DNA of 64,000 nt, taken from contig DGMY01000039.1 of assembly GCA_002388665.1 (NCBI GenBank), forward strand, positions 1 to 64,000. The letters run 5' to 3'. Below the pieces are notes generated by a model. It searched no databases, had not been told where the DNA came from, and saw only the letters and a program-made list of their open reading frames with translations. The DNA comes from Opitutia bacterium UBA4506. Its GTDB lineage: Bacteria; Verrucomicrobiota; Verrucomicrobiia; Opitutales; Puniceicoccaceae. This document shows positions 9,172-18,432 of this stretch, one piece after another. How positions within the stretch are numbered: the stretch's first letter is position 1; the number at the start of each line of letters is the position of its first letter. The translations under genes and the position numbers were made by a program.

Positions 9172-9630
9172 CTAAAATCCTGCACAAAGGCTATAGGGGC
9201 CCGTCCCGACCAAGGCAAAAAAGATTCCGACGGCGGCGAGGACGATATTCTTCTCGGCGGAGGTGATGTTGCCCACGGCCGCGAGTCCCACTGCTTTTGC
9301 GTGCAAGTTTCGATCGGCCCTGGTCACACTTTGGCTCAACGCGCCCTCGGCCGCCGAGGCGCCGAGGCGGTAGTGGATATAGGCCCCGAACAGGCAGAAA
9401 ATTGCCAGCAAGAGTCCTCCGACCTGAGGAAGAATACCGAGCAGGATCGAGAACGAACCCACGACCATGAGAAGGACCATCCCGATGGACCCGATCCCCA
9501 CCAGCGATGCGGGACAGAGCATAGCCACCATGCTTTGCGTGGCCTTCCAATCCGCGAGCAAGCTCTTGATCGGCCAGAGAAACATCCAGGCGAATACGAT
9601 CCGCAAAAGAATAAAGGCAAAGGTTTCCAT
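9172..9630 (-). CDS. DoxX-family membrane protein
   Basis: Protein of 152 residues with about four hydrophobic segments (near residues 5-22, 40-62, 68-86 and 125-145), matching the DoxX/quinol-oxidase-like small membrane protein family. The start at 9630 (METFAFILLRIVFAWMF) is chosen because translation from there enters the first membrane helix directly, while the longer frame upstream is Arg-rich and unlike protein. DoxX proteins are often linked to redox stress or small quinone-related complexes; the role here is open. The carboxymuconolactone decarboxylase family gene lies immediately downstream. Confidence 0.75.
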   Translation of the reverse strand: METFAFILLRIVFAWMFLWPIKSLLADWKATQSMVAMLCPASLVGIGSIGMVLLMVVGSFSILLGILPQVGGLLLAIFCLFGAYIHYRLGASAAEGALSQSVTRADRNLHAKAVGLAAVGNITSAEKNIVLAAVGIFFALVGTGPYSLCAGF

Positions 9631-9644
9631 ATTGAGTGCCCCCA

Positions 9645-9833
9645 CTAATTTCCTACGTCCTCGTTGTGAGCGTCGGCGAAGAGATTTCCATTCTCGGAAT
9701 AATCCACCTCGACATTGATCAACGTAGGACCGGCGACGGATTGGGCCTCGGCGATTGTCGGCGCACTGTAGGCCTGCAGCGAGGAGGCATCGGCAAGCAT
9801 GATATTCTGAGGCAGGCTGGCTCTTCCTTGGAT
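9645..9833 (-). pseudogene. Remnant of an acetolactate synthase-like TPP enzyme (C-terminus)
   Basis: An open frame between in-frame stops (TAG at 9834-9836 and TAG at 9645-9647), with an ATG at 9800. It ends GPTLINVEVDYSENGNL followed by ~12 more residues. This closely resembles the C-terminal strand of catabolic acetolactate synthase/TPP enzymes, where a GP-x-x-I-x-V-x-VDYS-x-N pattern is usual. Only ~60 residues remain out of the ~550 of the family, and no ribosome-binding site precedes the ATG. I read this as the leftover 3' end of a deleted gene, just upstream of DoxX. It could be confirmed by a protein search against AlsS. Confidence 0.5.
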
Positions 9834-9961
9834 CTAGTGAAAGTACTGCAACCATCTCTGGATTGAAAAGATGATATACTCGATAAAGCGGGAACTATGT
9901 ATCAAAATGTAGCATAGACTCAACACGTAGTCGTTTTTATGGTGGCTAACCTTTTCATTCA

Positions 9962-10810
9962 ATGAGCCAAGACCGCAAGCCCCCCGATGAATTCGTAGCC
10001 GCCATGCTACGGGCACCACTCGATGTATTGGAAATAAAAAGAAAGCAGTATGTCGCTGGCACAGTGATTCGCGATCAAGTATTGATGACCAACCGTTTGA
10101 TCCTCGTTGTCGATGGTGCTCTGGACTACCGAGTCGAACAAAAATCGAAGCGAATGACGACGGGAAAGGAATTGCTTGTCCCCAATTGGGTGCGAAGGAC
10201 CTGGAGCACGGCAAAGGGGTGCGAAATCTATTTCGTCGATTTCGCCGTAAAGCACCTCGACACATGCCCATTAACCCTCTTTTGGCGCGACACCAAGGAG
10301 GTTTCAATGGAATACAGTACAATGGATCGAATGCGGGACGCATTGAGACGGGACACTGCCTCGAGCGCGGTTCGCCGCTTGCTGGAGGTCGAAGGAGAAC
10401 TCAAGGGAATGCTTGGACGATTTTGGCCCGATGCGCGTAGCCTACACAGCTCGGTGTTTGAGAATACCCAGTTTGCTGAAGCATTGCATCCAGAGATTCG
10501 TCGTGCAGTACAGTGGCTCAGTGAGCAGTATGCGCGTCCTAAAGCGGTCTCAGAATTCTACGAGACACTGGTCCTGAGCCCAGACTACTTTCGAAGGCAA
10601 TTTGCCGTAGCCTACAGCGAGAGCATGCAGACACGGCTCAACCGAATTCGACTGCGGCACGCGCGGTTTTTGATCCATGAAACTGGGCTTTCATTGAAGG
10701 AGGTCGCCGGAGAATGCGGGTTCAACGATCCACTCTTCTTTTCTCGACAGTACCGCAAATTTTGGGGCGTAGCGCCGTCAAAGCATCGCATTGGCGTCAC
10801 AGGACAATAG
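9962..10810 (+). CDS. AraC-family transcriptional regulator
   Basis: Protein of 282 residues. The N-terminal ~150 residues form a probable cupin-like sensing domain without strong motif identity. The C-terminal ~95 residues carry the paired helix-turn-helix of AraC proteins, with the signature SLKEVAGECGFNDPLFFSRQ followed by YRKFWGVAP. Its 3' end overlaps the 3' end of the convergent FAD oxidoreductase gene by 14 bp. Likely target: that oxidoreductase or a gene elsewhere. The ligand is unknown. Confidence 0.88.
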   Translation: MSQDRKPPDEFVAAMLRAPLDVLEIKRKQYVAGTVIRDQVLMTNRLILVVDGALDYRVEQKSKRMTTGKELLVPNWVRRTWSTAKGCEIYFVDFAVKHLDTCPLTLFWRDTKEVSMEYSTMDRMRDALRRDTASSAVRRLLEVEGELKGMLGRFWPDARSLHSSVFENTQFAEALHPEIRRAVQWLSEQYARPKAVSEFYETLVLSPDYFRRQFAVAYSESMQTRLNRIRLRHARFLIHETGLSLKEVAGECGFNDPLFFSRQYRKFWGVAPSKHRIGVTGQ

Positions 10811-12143
10811 ACCCCCCATCAGACAAAGTAGCGCGTAGTGTTTCCGTCTCCACATCTCGCGCAGCACATTGATTTTTAATTGCTAGATAGGCCGCAACGC
10901 CAGCAGCTTCACCGGTTTGATTCATATTTACCATGACCCGAATCGCTCCGTGAGCAACGGTGTCGGCGTCAATAAACCGTCCGGCTGCGAGCAGGTTGTC
11001 AAAAGGCCCCAGGGGCACGAGTGATCGGTAAGGAATCTGGTAATAGGTTGGACTGCTAGCTGTCGCCACCCTCCAGAAACCGTTTTGGTTCGGAACGCCC
11101 GGGCGTGCGTATACCTCTCGTCCGTCGAGGTAGCGGAAGGTGATACCGGGTTTGTCGTCGTGATGGATGTCTACACGGTAGCTGCCGTTGGCAATGGCAT
11201 CCTCGAATCGTCTGCCGTGCAGTACTTCCCCGCCGTTCAACTGATGCAGACAGCGCACATGCCGTGTTTCGCGGATGCCGATACGAGCGGGAAGCGTCTG
11301 AAGAGAAAGACACGAGCCAGGTCGATACCGACGTAGTATATCCTGAATTGCGCGAACTTGGCGACGGCCTTCAATCTCGGCCTTTGTGAGTCCGTCTGCG
11401 GTCGAACAGTCTTCATAGACCCGCGTTCCCGCGAGCATGAAGACATCGGAATCCGGAATACTTCCTCCCCAGGCAAACCCTTCGGGCAAATGATATTCCG
11501 CAGCGTGTTCGTGAATTAATAGTCTCCAATTGGTCTCGCCGAGCGATTCCCATTGGCTGAAGGAAGCACACGTGGTGGAAGGTTGCCTCCGAGCGGCAAG
11601 GTAGGTTTTCAGACCCAGTCGGTGGCAGAGATCGCCGTCGCCAGTTGCGTCAATGAAGAAACGTGCTTTGATCGCTTCACGCCCGTCTTTGTTTTCGATG
11701 ACTATCGCGTTGAGCTGCCCCCTCTCAACAATTGGTGCGACAAATGAAGAATGAAGCCAGGGCGAGACGCTGTTCTCCGATATCAATTCATCGAGCTCGA
11801 TCTGCAGTTCGGCCGAATTGAAACGCCAGCCAACACTCGCATTGTCAAGTTTCTCACTCACGGTGTTACGGATCTTCATGCGGTCGATGACTTCTTGAGT
11901 GAGACCAGCGAAGATACGCTTCTTGAAAACTTCGTCCAGCGGTGTGTGCCAGACGTTGACCAAAGACAGAGTGGCCACGCCACCGAAGCTACCCATCTTT
12001 TCGACTATTGCTACGGATAAACCCAGACGCGCCGCCCGAATCGCGGCAAAGACTCCGGTGCACGAGCCGCCGAGCACGCAAAGATCGAATTCGCCGACCA
12101 CAGGGATCTCCCGTGCCGGCTCCAAAAGGGAGTGAGATGACAT
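10797..12143 (-). CDS. FAD-dependent oxidoreductase
   Basis: Protein of 448 residues of the FAD_oxidored type. The dinucleotide-binding motif sits at residues ~20-32 (DLCVLGGSCTGVFAA), followed by an acidic strand end (AIVEK) and the FGGVATLSLVN loop seen in this family. A second family block is FFIDATGDGDLCHRLG, and a C-terminal FAD contact region is LLAAGRFIDADTVAHGAIR. No signal peptide is seen. It is much shorter than the tandem enzyme at 2.8-5.6 kb and corresponds to one module of it. The gene converges on an AraC regulator. The substrate is probably a sugar or organic acid, but this is not shown. Confidence 0.85.
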   Translation of the reverse strand: MSSHSLLEPAREIPVVGEFDLCVLGGSCTGVFAAIRAARLGLSVAIVEKMGSFGGVATLSLVNVWHTPLDEVFKKRIFAGLTQEVIDRMKIRNTVSEKLDNASVGWRFNSAELQIELDELISENSVSPWLHSSFVAPIVERGQLNAIVIENKDGREAIKARFFIDATGDGDLCHRLGLKTYLAARRQPSTTCASFSQWESLGETNWRLLIHEHAAEYHLPEGFAWGGSIPDSDVFMLAGTRVYEDCSTADGLTKAEIEGRRQVRAIQDILRRYRPGSCLSLQTLPARIGIRETRHVRCLHQLNGGEVLHGRRFEDAIANGSYRVDIHHDDKPGITFRYLDGREVYARPGVPNQNGFWRVATASSPTYYQIPYRSLVPLGPFDNLLAAGRFIDADTVAHGAIRVMVNMNQTGEAAGVAAYLAIKNQCAARDVETETLRATLSDGGSIVL

Positions 12144-12482
12144 GCGAGTAAGCCTACTATTTGCTCCGGCTAGACTCCAGAGCCTTTAGATAGCGCAACG
12201 CAGTGATTGCTTGGACTTAACCCGTAGTGTGATCGAATAAATAAAGAATCCGACGAGAGCACCCCTGAGTAATTTCACTACCTTGCCAGTGGACGAGAAA
12301 CGGCGATGGGAACCGACCCCTAGGATTCGTTGTTGGCATTTGAGTCATTAAGAGCGCCTCCTCCCTCCTCATAGATTATTCCCGCCCAACGGATCATCGG
12401 TCTGACGGTCGGATTCTACGGGCCTTGAGGGAACCCAACTCAAAACTCTATCCATCCGCCCGCAAACCAGCCGGAAGCGCCA
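12144..12482. other. Intergenic gap without a recognised gene
   Basis: About 340 bp between the start of the FAD oxidoreductase and the stop of the sulfatase, both leftward. It should hold the oxidoreductase promoter. I see no RNA gene, strong hairpin or credible coding frame. Confidence 0.5.
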
Positions 12483-13916
12483 TCAATGAAGCAAATCGGT
12501 TTCGACTTCGAAACTGTGGAATCCCGGCCACGAATTCCAGCGCCGTTCGTCGGCGAGCGGCCTCCCCGTGGTCTCCGGAATCTCCCCTCCTCTTAGCAAG
12601 GACTTTCCTCGATCCGACAATTCCTCCAAAAGGTAACGGTGCATTCGGGCGCACCTTTCTGGATCGGCGCGACTTACATCAACTGTTTCACCCGGATCAT
12701 TGGCCAGATTAAACAATAGGCAGGAGCCACCTACTGAAGAGAATAGATACTTCCAGTCGCGCTCGATGACCGCGTATTGTTCTCCGCAGACTCCTACGAT
12801 CGCTTCCCGCCCCCGGGCGCCATTAGCGACCTCGAGCAAATCATTTCCCGACACCTCCCTGGGAATGCTTTCGCCACAATCGGCTAGATTCATGCAGGTG
12901 GGGAAAATATCCTGCAGGCTCACCAGCGCATCGCAGACCCTTCCTCGCAGAGGATGCTCATCCCACTGTCCGGGAGGCCGTATCAGAAGGGGGATGTGAG
13001 CCGAACCCTCAAAGAAACTGTTTTTCGCACTCATATGATGGTCCCCCAGCATCTCCCCGTGATCCGAGGTAAAAATGATCCACGTATTGTCCAGCAAGCC
13101 CAACTCTCGCATCCGGGAAAAAAGAATCCCCAAGGCTGCATCCACTTCACTGATACACGCATAGTAGGCACGACGAATGGTACACCACTGTTCCTGACTG
13201 AATCGATATCCGTTGCCCAAGGAACAGGTGGATTTGAGAAAACCTGCCGGAATGCCCTCCACCGTTTCGGCCCAATCCCCAATCACCGGGTCCGGCATTG
13301 GTATGTCCCGGTAGATCTCCCAGAATTCGGGAGACGGATCCAACGGGGGATGAGGCTTACTGATACTGCTCCACAGGAAGAAGGGTTTTTCCGAATCGCG
13401 GGTTTCCAGGAAATCGACGGATCGATCCACGACCCATCGCGTAAGCGTCTGTGAAGGTTTCGCTGTCCCGAGAATCGGTTCGAGCTCATTCTGACCGTAC
13501 CCATGGGCCCCTCCCACCTCTCCGGGAAAATACTTCTGCATGAACCGATAGTAATCGTAGGACAATTCCATCGTTTCAAAACCGAATCGATGGCGCATGG
13601 GATGAAAATGCATCTTCCCCTGGGCCCGCGTCTGATACCCCGCGGCGGTCAGCATCCCGGGTAACGTGGACCGGCCTCTCATCGGCTCCGCGTCCGTGTT
13701 CGCCGTCGCCCCATGTACATAAGCTGGCACACCCGTCATCATCGTCGCCCGGGCCGGCATGCATACCGGACAGTCACTGTAAGCCCGGGAGTAACGAATC
13801 CCAGTGTCCGCCAGCCAATTGAGATGTGGAGTAAAAATGGCGGGGTTCCCCGCACAGTGCAATGTGTCCCACCGTTGCTGATCAGTCGTTATCAAAAGGA
13901 TATTCGAAGCAGTCAT
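12483..13916 (-). CDS. Type I sulfatase (Cys-type)
   Basis: Arylsulfatase-family enzyme of 477 residues that hydrolyses sulfate esters. The N-terminus (NILLITTDQQRWDTL) has the first metal-binding Asp. The signature CMPARATMMTG places the formylglycine precursor at Cys52 (Cys-x-Pro-x-Arg), so a formylglycine-generating enzyme is needed. Further metal/sulfate contacts lie in FTSDHGEMLGDHHM. There is no signal peptide from this start, so it appears cytoplasmic, unlike many bacterial polysaccharide sulfatases. It is divergent from the GH10 xylanase gene, with 210 bp between starts, and may share its regulation. The substrate may be a sulfated sugar or oligosaccharide imported into the cell. Confidence 0.93.
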   Translation of the reverse strand: MTASNILLITTDQQRWDTLHCAGNPAIFTPHLNWLADTGIRYSRAYSDCPVCMPARATMMTGVPAYVHGATANTDAEPMRGRSTLPGMLTAAGYQTRAQGKMHFHPMRHRFGFETMELSYDYYRFMQKYFPGEVGGAHGYGQNELEPILGTAKPSQTLTRWVVDRSVDFLETRDSEKPFFLWSSISKPHPPLDPSPEFWEIYRDIPMPDPVIGDWAETVEGIPAGFLKSTCSLGNGYRFSQEQWCTIRRAYYACISEVDAALGILFSRMRELGLLDNTWIIFTSDHGEMLGDHHMSAKNSFFEGSAHIPLLIRPPGQWDEHPLRGRVCDALVSLQDIFPTCMNLADCGESIPREVSGNDLLEVANGARGREAIVGVCGEQYAVIERDWKYLFSSVGGSCLLFNLANDPGETVDVSRADPERCARMHRYLLEELSDRGKSLLRGGEIPETTGRPLADERRWNSWPGFHSFEVETDLLH

Positions 13917-13957
13917 CCAATCACCCTACCCCTAGGAAACGGCGTGAATCAACTTTC

Positions 13958-13972
13958 TTTTGGAACTGTCCA
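13958..13972. promoter_or_regulatory. Candidate operator, copy 1 (TTTTGGAACTGTCCA)
   Basis: A 15-mer found exactly again at 16767-16781. It holds TGGA-N4-TCCA, a short inverted repeat. It lies 42 bp upstream of the sulfatase start and 154 bp upstream of the GH10 start, so it could serve either gene. A regulator-binding site is inferred from the exact repeat and location only. Confidence 0.45.
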
Positions 13973-14126
13973 ATACTGACTTGACTCGAAAGATTGAATG
14001 GATCAACAACTAGACACTGACCCTTGAAAATCGGAGCGTTTCAACGATAGCCCGATGGAACAGGGCCCCACGCTACCCGAAGAATTCGTCACCCGCACCG
14101 AATCAGTCCACCCAAACCCACACTCG

Positions 14127-16463
14127 ATGAAGCTACCTCAAATTCTCCTTTTCATCCTCCTCCTACCGGCAGTGATGCAGGCTGCAGTTCTGACGCCAAA
14201 GAATGCCGATTTTGCGGAGGGGCTCCAATCGTGGGGTCACCGGTTGGACAACACGGGCACCCAAACGGTTCAACTCACGGACGGACCCGCACCGACCGCA
14301 CTCAAAGTGGACATTAACGAAGCGCCCGAAAAGCCTTGGTTTTCGCACATTCGGCAGGCAGTTGACATCAAACTCTATCCGGCCGAACAGATAGCGATTA
14401 CCGCCATGATGCGTAGCGCGGACCACTGCACCGTATCCCTGACCCTGCAATCGACTCGCCCGCCCTTCTCTCCATTCCTATCCAAACGGATCAAACTCAC
14501 TCCCGAATGGCAAAAGGTCACTGTAAAGGGCTCGCTCCAACAGCCACTCGGAGCGGGGCAATCGCAAATCAACGTTACCCTTGGATTTGGAACCGGAACG
14601 TTGGAGATGACAAACTTCCGGATTGAACTCCCAGAACGAGAGGATCTGGACTCGGTTCCCGATTCATTCCTCGAACTTGCCTGGGATGAAAACGACCTGC
14701 CCCTCGTGGATGTACAGGCTTATCCGATCCCGGACAACGGGAAGCTGCCGGATCAAGAATATCGTTCGATCGTGGAAGGCGTGGAAGGGCTCAACCTACA
14801 GGGCAAACGGTTCGGGGAAGTCGAGACCGTTGCCATCTCTGGCCAGCATTTTGACAAAGCCGTTCGTCTCACCACAAACCAAGACACCCCCAAGCCCTAT
14901 TCGATACAGCTCAAGGAACCTCTTTTGAATTCAGTCGAGAAAGGAAGCACTTTGGTGGCGCTATTCTCCTTCCGGGTCCTGAAACCGAATCCTGAAACCA
15001 ACTACGCTGCCTCTCAGTTCTCGCTGGAGAAATCGGGAGGAAAATACGAGCGACTGATCAGTTGGGGTATCATTTCCGATGACCAGAATTGGCATCACTA
15101 TTTCATTCCATTCAAGGCAGACTTTGAAGTTTTGGCGGGCGCTTCTCAAATAGTCTTCCGCGGTGGATACGGTCCACAAACAATCGAGATCGGAGGAGTT
15201 TCTCTGATCAATTTGGGCAAAGGAGTGAACCCGAAGAATCTTCCGTTCACCCCCATGGGATACGTAGGTGCGGAACCGGATTCTCCCTGGCGGGAAGAAG
15301 CCCTCGCCCGCATCGAAAAGATCCGCAAAGGGGAGTTTACCCTCACACTGACCAATGCCAAGGGAGAACCTGTTCCGGGAGCGCGGGTAACCGGCGCCCT
15401 AATCGATCACGCCTATGGATTCGGATCCGCCCTGGGAGCTCCCATTCTTCTTCCGGGATCGAGAAAATATAATCAGGATTTTGGCAAAACTGCCGCTGAG
15501 ATGTTCAACGCCGGTTCTCTGGAGAACGCGATGAAGTGGAAACGATCCACCCTACCCGGAAACGAGGAGCAGATCGAAGAAGGCCTCCGATGGATGGAAG
15601 AACAAGGCTGGCAGATCCGTGGTCACGCTCTCGTATGGCCGAGCTGGCGCTACAACAATGCCGAGATCAAAAAATTACAAGACGACCCCCAGGCCCTCCA
15701 GGAAGCGATTCTGGATCGGATCACGACCACTACAAAAAAGTATGCCGGACGGATTCAGGATTGGGACGTCATCAATGAACCTTACACGAATCATACCTTT
15801 ATGGATCTGATTGGCGACAACGCGATGGCTACCTGGATGGAGGCCGCCCGCGAAGGAGACCCCAACAGCAATCTATTCATCAATGACTTTGACATCGTCA
15901 CCCGGCCGGGAAGTGGCAACCCGAAGATCGACTATTATATGGAACTGATTGAGCGTTTCCAAAAAAACGGAACTCCTCTGGACGGAATGGGCTTGCAGTC
16001 CCACTTTGTCGGCTCACTCACCCCCATCCCTCACGTCTACGGGATCATTGATCAATTCGCTCAGAAGGGACTCACCGTCCAACTGACCGAACTCACGGTC
16101 AACATCCCCGACGAGCAAACCCAGGCGGATTACGTGCGCGATTTTATTACAATCGCATTTAGCCATCCCGCAACGAACATGGTTCAAACCTGGGGATTCT
16201 GGGAAGGATATATGTGGGAGCCCGAAGCAGCACTGTTCCGGAAAGACTGGTCCCCCAAGCCATCGGCCCTCAGCTTCAAGCAGCTTGTCCAAGAAACCTT
16301 CAGCACTGAGGTCGAAGGAGAGACCAACGACAAAGGGAATCTTTCCTTCCGTGGATTTTTCGGAACGTATACTCTCACAGCAGAGGTGGACGGAGAGCCG
16401 ACCACCTTCACCGCAACATTCGGCCCTGGGGCACTCTCGGCGGAAATACAAGAAGCTGAATGA
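14127..16463 (+). CDS. Secreted GH10 endo-1,4-beta-xylanase with N-terminal binding modules
   Basis: A 778-residue secreted enzyme expected to cut beta-1,4-xylan. The start at 14127 gives a good signal peptide (KLPQILLFILLLPAVMQA); the longer frame adds an unlikely leader. Residues ~25-190 and ~215-370 look like two beta-sandwich carbohydrate-binding modules (CBM4/9/22-like). The GH10 barrel spans about 390-720, with the HALVWPSW motif, the acid/base Glu551 in DVINEP and the nucleophile Glu655 in QLTELTV. The last ~40 residues form a small beta domain (NLSFRGFFGTYTLTAEV). It is divergent from the sulfatase and upstream of a PEP-CTERM gene and GH8. The shared 15-mer in the promoter suggests co-regulation with the next gene. 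Confidence 0.95.
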   Translation: MKLPQILLFILLLPAVMQAAVLTPKNADFAEGLQSWGHRLDNTGTQTVQLTDGPAPTALKVDINEAPEKPWFSHIRQAVDIKLYPAEQIAITAMMRSADHCTVSLTLQSTRPPFSPFLSKRIKLTPEWQKVTVKGSLQQPLGAGQSQINVTLGFGTGTLEMTNFRIELPEREDLDSVPDSFLELAWDENDLPLVDVQAYPIPDNGKLPDQEYRSIVEGVEGLNLQGKRFGEVETVAISGQHFDKAVRLTTNQDTPKPYSIQLKEPLLNSVEKGSTLVALFSFRVLKPNPETNYAASQFSLEKSGGKYERLISWGIISDDQNWHHYFIPFKADFEVLAGASQIVFRGGYGPQTIEIGGVSLINLGKGVNPKNLPFTPMGYVGAEPDSPWREEALARIEKIRKGEFTLTLTNAKGEPVPGARVTGALIDHAYGFGSALGAPILLPGSRKYNQDFGKTAAEMFNAGSLENAMKWKRSTLPGNEEQIEEGLRWMEEQGWQIRGHALVWPSWRYNNAEIKKLQDDPQALQEAILDRITTTTKKYAGRIQDWDVINEPYTNHTFMDLIGDNAMATWMEAAREGDPNSNLFINDFDIVTRPGSGNPKIDYYMELIERFQKNGTPLDGMGLQSHFVGSLTPIPHVYGIIDQFAQKGLTVQLTELTVNIPDEQTQADYVRDFITIAFSHPATNMVQTWGFWEGYMWEPEAALFRKDWSPKPSALSFKQLVQETFSTEVEGETNDKGNLSFRGFFGTYTLTAEVDGEPTTFTATFGPGALSAEIQEAE

Positions 16464-16856
16464 ATGACCTTCGAAGTGACGAAATCATGTACCTCCCCCA
16501 TGGATACAGGGAACAGAATCTCCATCTGCCGTTCCTACCGGATTGAAAACGGAACCTCCCTGATCGCATTTCAACTAAATCCGGAGAACCTCGGGCGAAA
16601 TACCTCCACAGTCGATTCAAAGACTGTCCAGATTTTTTCCGCGATAAACTATCCCAATTCGGATCGATACCACCGCCACAAAGCCACACCATAATCGAAG
16701 CAAACGTACACCTATCCCTGTTAATCCGACCCTGCGACCCTCACAAATTGATGAATTTCCATTATTTTTTGGAACTGTCCATTTTTTCTTTCAAAAGCAG
16801 TGCGTTTTCAGTAAGCTTTCCTAAAATTCAAGCAGAACCCCAAAAACTACCTCACT
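16464..16856. other. Intergenic region upstream of the PEP-CTERM gene
   Basis: About 390 bp with no credible gene. It contains the second copy of the 15-mer (16767-16781) and an extra partial match ACTGTCCA at 16623-16630. The last 110 bases are AT-rich and probably hold the promoter of the next gene. No clear terminator for the GH10 gene is visible. Confidence 0.5.
16767..16781. promoter_or_regulatory. Candidate operator, copy 2 (TTTTGGAACTGTCCA)
   Basis: Exact second copy of the 15-mer seen before GH10, here 75 bp upstream of the ATG at 16857 and embedded in an AT-rich promoter-like stretch. Together with the first copy it suggests one regulator for the xylanase/sulfatase promoter and this secreted-protein gene. 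Confidence 0.45.
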
Positions 16857-18191
16857 ATGTTTAAAATATCCCACCCCCTTCGACTGGCCTCTCTAATTGC
16901 GTTGACCTCCACCTGCTGGCTAAGCGCCCAGACCTCCTACTACTGGAAAGAAGGGTTCAACGCCAACCTTCCGAGCAGTTGGGGCACAAACCTGGACGGG
17001 ACTGGAGCATCGCCCTCGTTTTCGGCCGACGACATTCTCCTCACTGTCCAAACCGGCCAGGATCTAAACACCTTCAGCAACACCATCTCGCTTTCCGGTA
17101 CCGGATCATACGTGGTTCTCGAATCGGGTGCGACGATGACCGCAAGTGGCTACGATCACAATATCTCGTTGAACATGTCCAGTGGTTCATTCTACGAAGT
17201 GAGCAGTTCCTACAGCAATTTAACCATCAATGAAGCGGCCACCGACAGTACCTTCATCATTTCCGGCAGTTTGAGCAGCATCCGGGAGTACAGCTACGGA
17301 AGTCTTGATTTCAACTCCACTAGCAACGCAAACACCCAAACACTGACGACGACGGGAGACTTTACAATCAGTCAAGGCAAGGTGCGCGCGTCCGCCTACA
17401 AAGCTTCGGGAACCCATACCATCGGAGGTGACATCAATATCGAGAGTCTGGGGACTTATGAATTTGGAACGACCTCCTCGGACACACCGATCAACGGCAC
17501 CATCAACGTTGCCGGCGACCTGAACAACTCTGGTGTACTCGACAACCGCAGCGCCTATGTAACCGCCACCCTGAATTTCACGGGTACCGAAAGCGCACAG
17601 GCGAATTGGGGTACACACTCCGGCACATTTTCTGTCGGGATCGACGCCAACAAATCCGTAACTTTCAATGGCTCCCTGACAACCGAGGGCGGCGACCTCA
17701 CCGTAGGCGGGACCCTACAAATTGCCGATGGCCAGACCGTTGATACCGATGCGGGAGACATCCTGATCGATGGGACCCTGGCAAGTGCGGAGGATTCAAC
17801 CGGAGTCATCACCCTCGACTCTGACGGAGACATCACCTTTTCCGACGGTTCGGTTATTTCCCTCGCGCTGGGCAATGGCAGCCACTCTTCTCTCAACATC
17901 ACAGGATCCGGCACCGTGACCTTCGATGCCGACCAGAGCTTTTTCTTCTTCGACAACGACATCGTGGCCGGTACCTACGAAAACATCATCACCGGCCTGA
18001 GTCTCGATCCGGGAGTTGCCGGATGGACGATCGTGAATTCAGATCTAACCGGCGGATTCACTTTCGATGGGTCCAATGTTGATCTGAGCATCAGCACAAT
18101 TCCCGAACCCGCCATGGCCTCCCTTGCGATCTGTGGTGTCGTAGCCGGCCTCTCTCTGGTGAGACGCCGCCGGACACGGGACCTCTCCTAG
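16857..18191 (+). CDS. PEP-CTERM protein with autotransporter-like beta-helix repeats
   Basis: Secreted protein of 444 residues. Residues 1-24 are a signal peptide ending LSAQ. The body is Gly/Ser/Thr/Asp-rich with repeated short strands (for example GDFTISQGK, GDINIESLG, GDLTVGGTLQI, GDILIDGTLA), a pattern typical of beta-helix passenger domains. The tail has IPEPAMA, a hydrophobic helix and RRRR, a PEP-CTERM anchor rather than an autotransporter barrel. It probably sits at the cell surface or in a matrix and may hold or organise polysaccharide; that is inference. It lies between GH10 and GH8 in the same direction and shares an operator-like 15-mer with GH10. Confidence 0.85.
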   Translation: MFKISHPLRLASLIALTSTCWLSAQTSYYWKEGFNANLPSSWGTNLDGTGASPSFSADDILLTVQTGQDLNTFSNTISLSGTGSYVVLESGATMTASGYDHNISLNMSSGSFYEVSSSYSNLTINEAATDSTFIISGSLSSIREYSYGSLDFNSTSNANTQTLTTTGDFTISQGKVRASAYKASGTHTIGGDINIESLGTYEFGTTSSDTPINGTINVAGDLNNSGVLDNRSAYVTATLNFTGTESAQANWGTHSGTFSVGIDANKSVTFNGSLTTEGGDLTVGGTLQIADGQTVDTDAGDILIDGTLASAEDSTGVITLDSDGDITFSDGSVISLALGNGSHSSLNITGSGTVTFDADQSFFFFDNDIVAGTYENIITGLSLDPGVAGWTIVNSDLTGGFTFDGSNVDLSISTIPEPAMASLAICGVVAGLSLVRRRRTRDLS

Positions 18192-18432
18192 TCTCCCCAG
18201 CTCCCGACCCGCCTCTTCCAGTTTCCCGAAGGGCCCGTTTCCCGGGTGATGCCGCGGCGTTCCCACATTGGGAATCGCGGTTCTCCCCGAAAGAACTATC
18301 GGCCCGGGAGGCGCCCGTAGACCTCTTGCCAACCTCAAGGCAAGGGTACACCGCCTCTCGGCATCGTTTCGCGCCCGCAACCAACGGGACCGCTCTTCCG
18401 ACCGAAGCCAAAACACCCCCCACCCCATAATC

